This document shows, piece by piece, positions 43,120-43,397 of a DNA stretch of 43,397 bases. Made by a program: the position numbers and the translations under genes. A model generated the notes under the pieces. It made no database searches, was not told the origin of the DNA, and worked only from the letters and a program-made list of their open reading frames with translations. Location of the stretch: positions 54,688 to 98,084 of the forward strand of contig QKYT01000252.1 of assembly GCA_003550305.1 (NCBI GenBank), written 5' to 3'. Source of the DNA: Glomus cerebriforme (taxonomy: Eukaryota > Glomeromycota > Glomeromycetes > Glomerales > Glomeraceae). Position 1 is the first letter of the stretch. Each line of letters begins with the position of its first letter.

Positions 43120-43397
43120 TAATTAATTTCTTTTTTCCCCTTTCTTCTCAGGTACGTCCACTAATTTCATTTTTTGATTTTTTTTATTTTTTTTGTTTGT
43201 TTGCTTGTTTTTTTCTTTCTTTTCTCTAATACCTTTTTTTTTTTTTTTTCCCTTTCCTTTTAGTTTGCTCTTTGTTTCTTCTTAGGTACGTCTGCTATTT
43301 TTATTTTTTTTTTGTTTTTTGTTTATTAGTTTTTGCCTTTCTTTTTTTTCTTTTTTTTCCTTTCCATTTAGGTCAGCTCTTCATAATTTTATTTTTC
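43120..43397. repeat. Polypyrimidine units ending in YAG|GTACGT
   Basis: Long T/C tracts each end in an acceptor-like AG: TTTCTTCTCAG|GTACGTCC (AG ends at 43151), CTTTCCTTTTAG (about 43262), TTTCTTCTTAG|GTACGTCT (43285) and CCTTTCCATTTAG|GTCAGCT (43371). Two are directly followed by a donor-like GTACGT. The window ends inside the array. Confidence 0.7.

Overview
This window is nuclear DNA from a fungus, most probably an arbuscular mycorrhizal fungus of the Glomeromycotina (Rhizophagus-like). The basis is very high A+T content, genes interrupted by 70-95 bp introns with GTAAG/TAG-type borders, a MATA_HMG-type HMG-box gene, a RING/TPR protein of a type common in these genomes, and intergenic DNA full of homopolymers, AT/AAT microsatellites and decayed mobile-element pieces. 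The species is inferred; no search was possible. Scattered N bases and an 84-base poly(A) run containing an N mean that isolated one-base frameshifts may be assembly errors.

Layout. 0.4-2.4 kb: two tail-to-tail genes of one unrecognised helical family. 2.4-4.3 kb: repeat-rich DNA with tandem 40-70 bp repeats and twin palindromes. 4.3-5.5 kb: intronless HMG-box transcription factor. 6.4-7.2 kb: Ser/Pro-rich single-span membrane protein. 7.8-8.7 kb: secreted Cys-rich protein. 9.8-11.3 kb: decayed ferric-reductase-like pseudogene, divergent from a Reeler-domain membrane protein (12.0-12.7 kb) that carries one frameshift. 13.2-14.1 kb: NAD(P)-binding atypical SDR. 15.1 kb: 81-residue peptide. 17.5-20.7 kb: large RING-like/TPR protein, with a decayed TPR scrap at 21.5 kb. 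22.2-23.1 kb: plasma-membrane syntaxin. 23.9-25.2 kb: mitochondrial carrier (SLC25A34/35, Oac1-like). 26.4-27.5 kb: Bax-inhibitor-1 (TMBIM/Bxi1) protein. 28.6-30.0 kb: ZIP metal transporter, divergent from 30.7-31.4 kb: BIM1/X325-like copper-site secreted protein. 31.9-34.1 kb: long Pro-rich GPI-type wall protein built on a 102 bp minisatellite. 34.1-40.2 kb: gene-free AT-rich DNA. 40.2-41.5 kb: wrecked tyrosine-recombinase (Crypton/DUF3504-like) pseudogene, then polypurine and polypyrimidine repeats to the window end.

Functional threads. The ZIP transporter and BIM1-like gene share a 0.7 kb divergent promoter and suggest a metal-handling pair; a ferric-reductase relic and a Reeler gene (a domain found in animal ferric reductases) lie about 18 kb away. 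The syntaxin, carrier and BI-1 genes are ordinary housekeeping genes. Splice structures for the carrier, BI-1, ZIP, BIM1-like, SDR, secreted Cys-rich and TPR genes were worked out by hand from splice signals and reading phase, and all close in frame. No tRNA, rRNA or CRISPR was seen.
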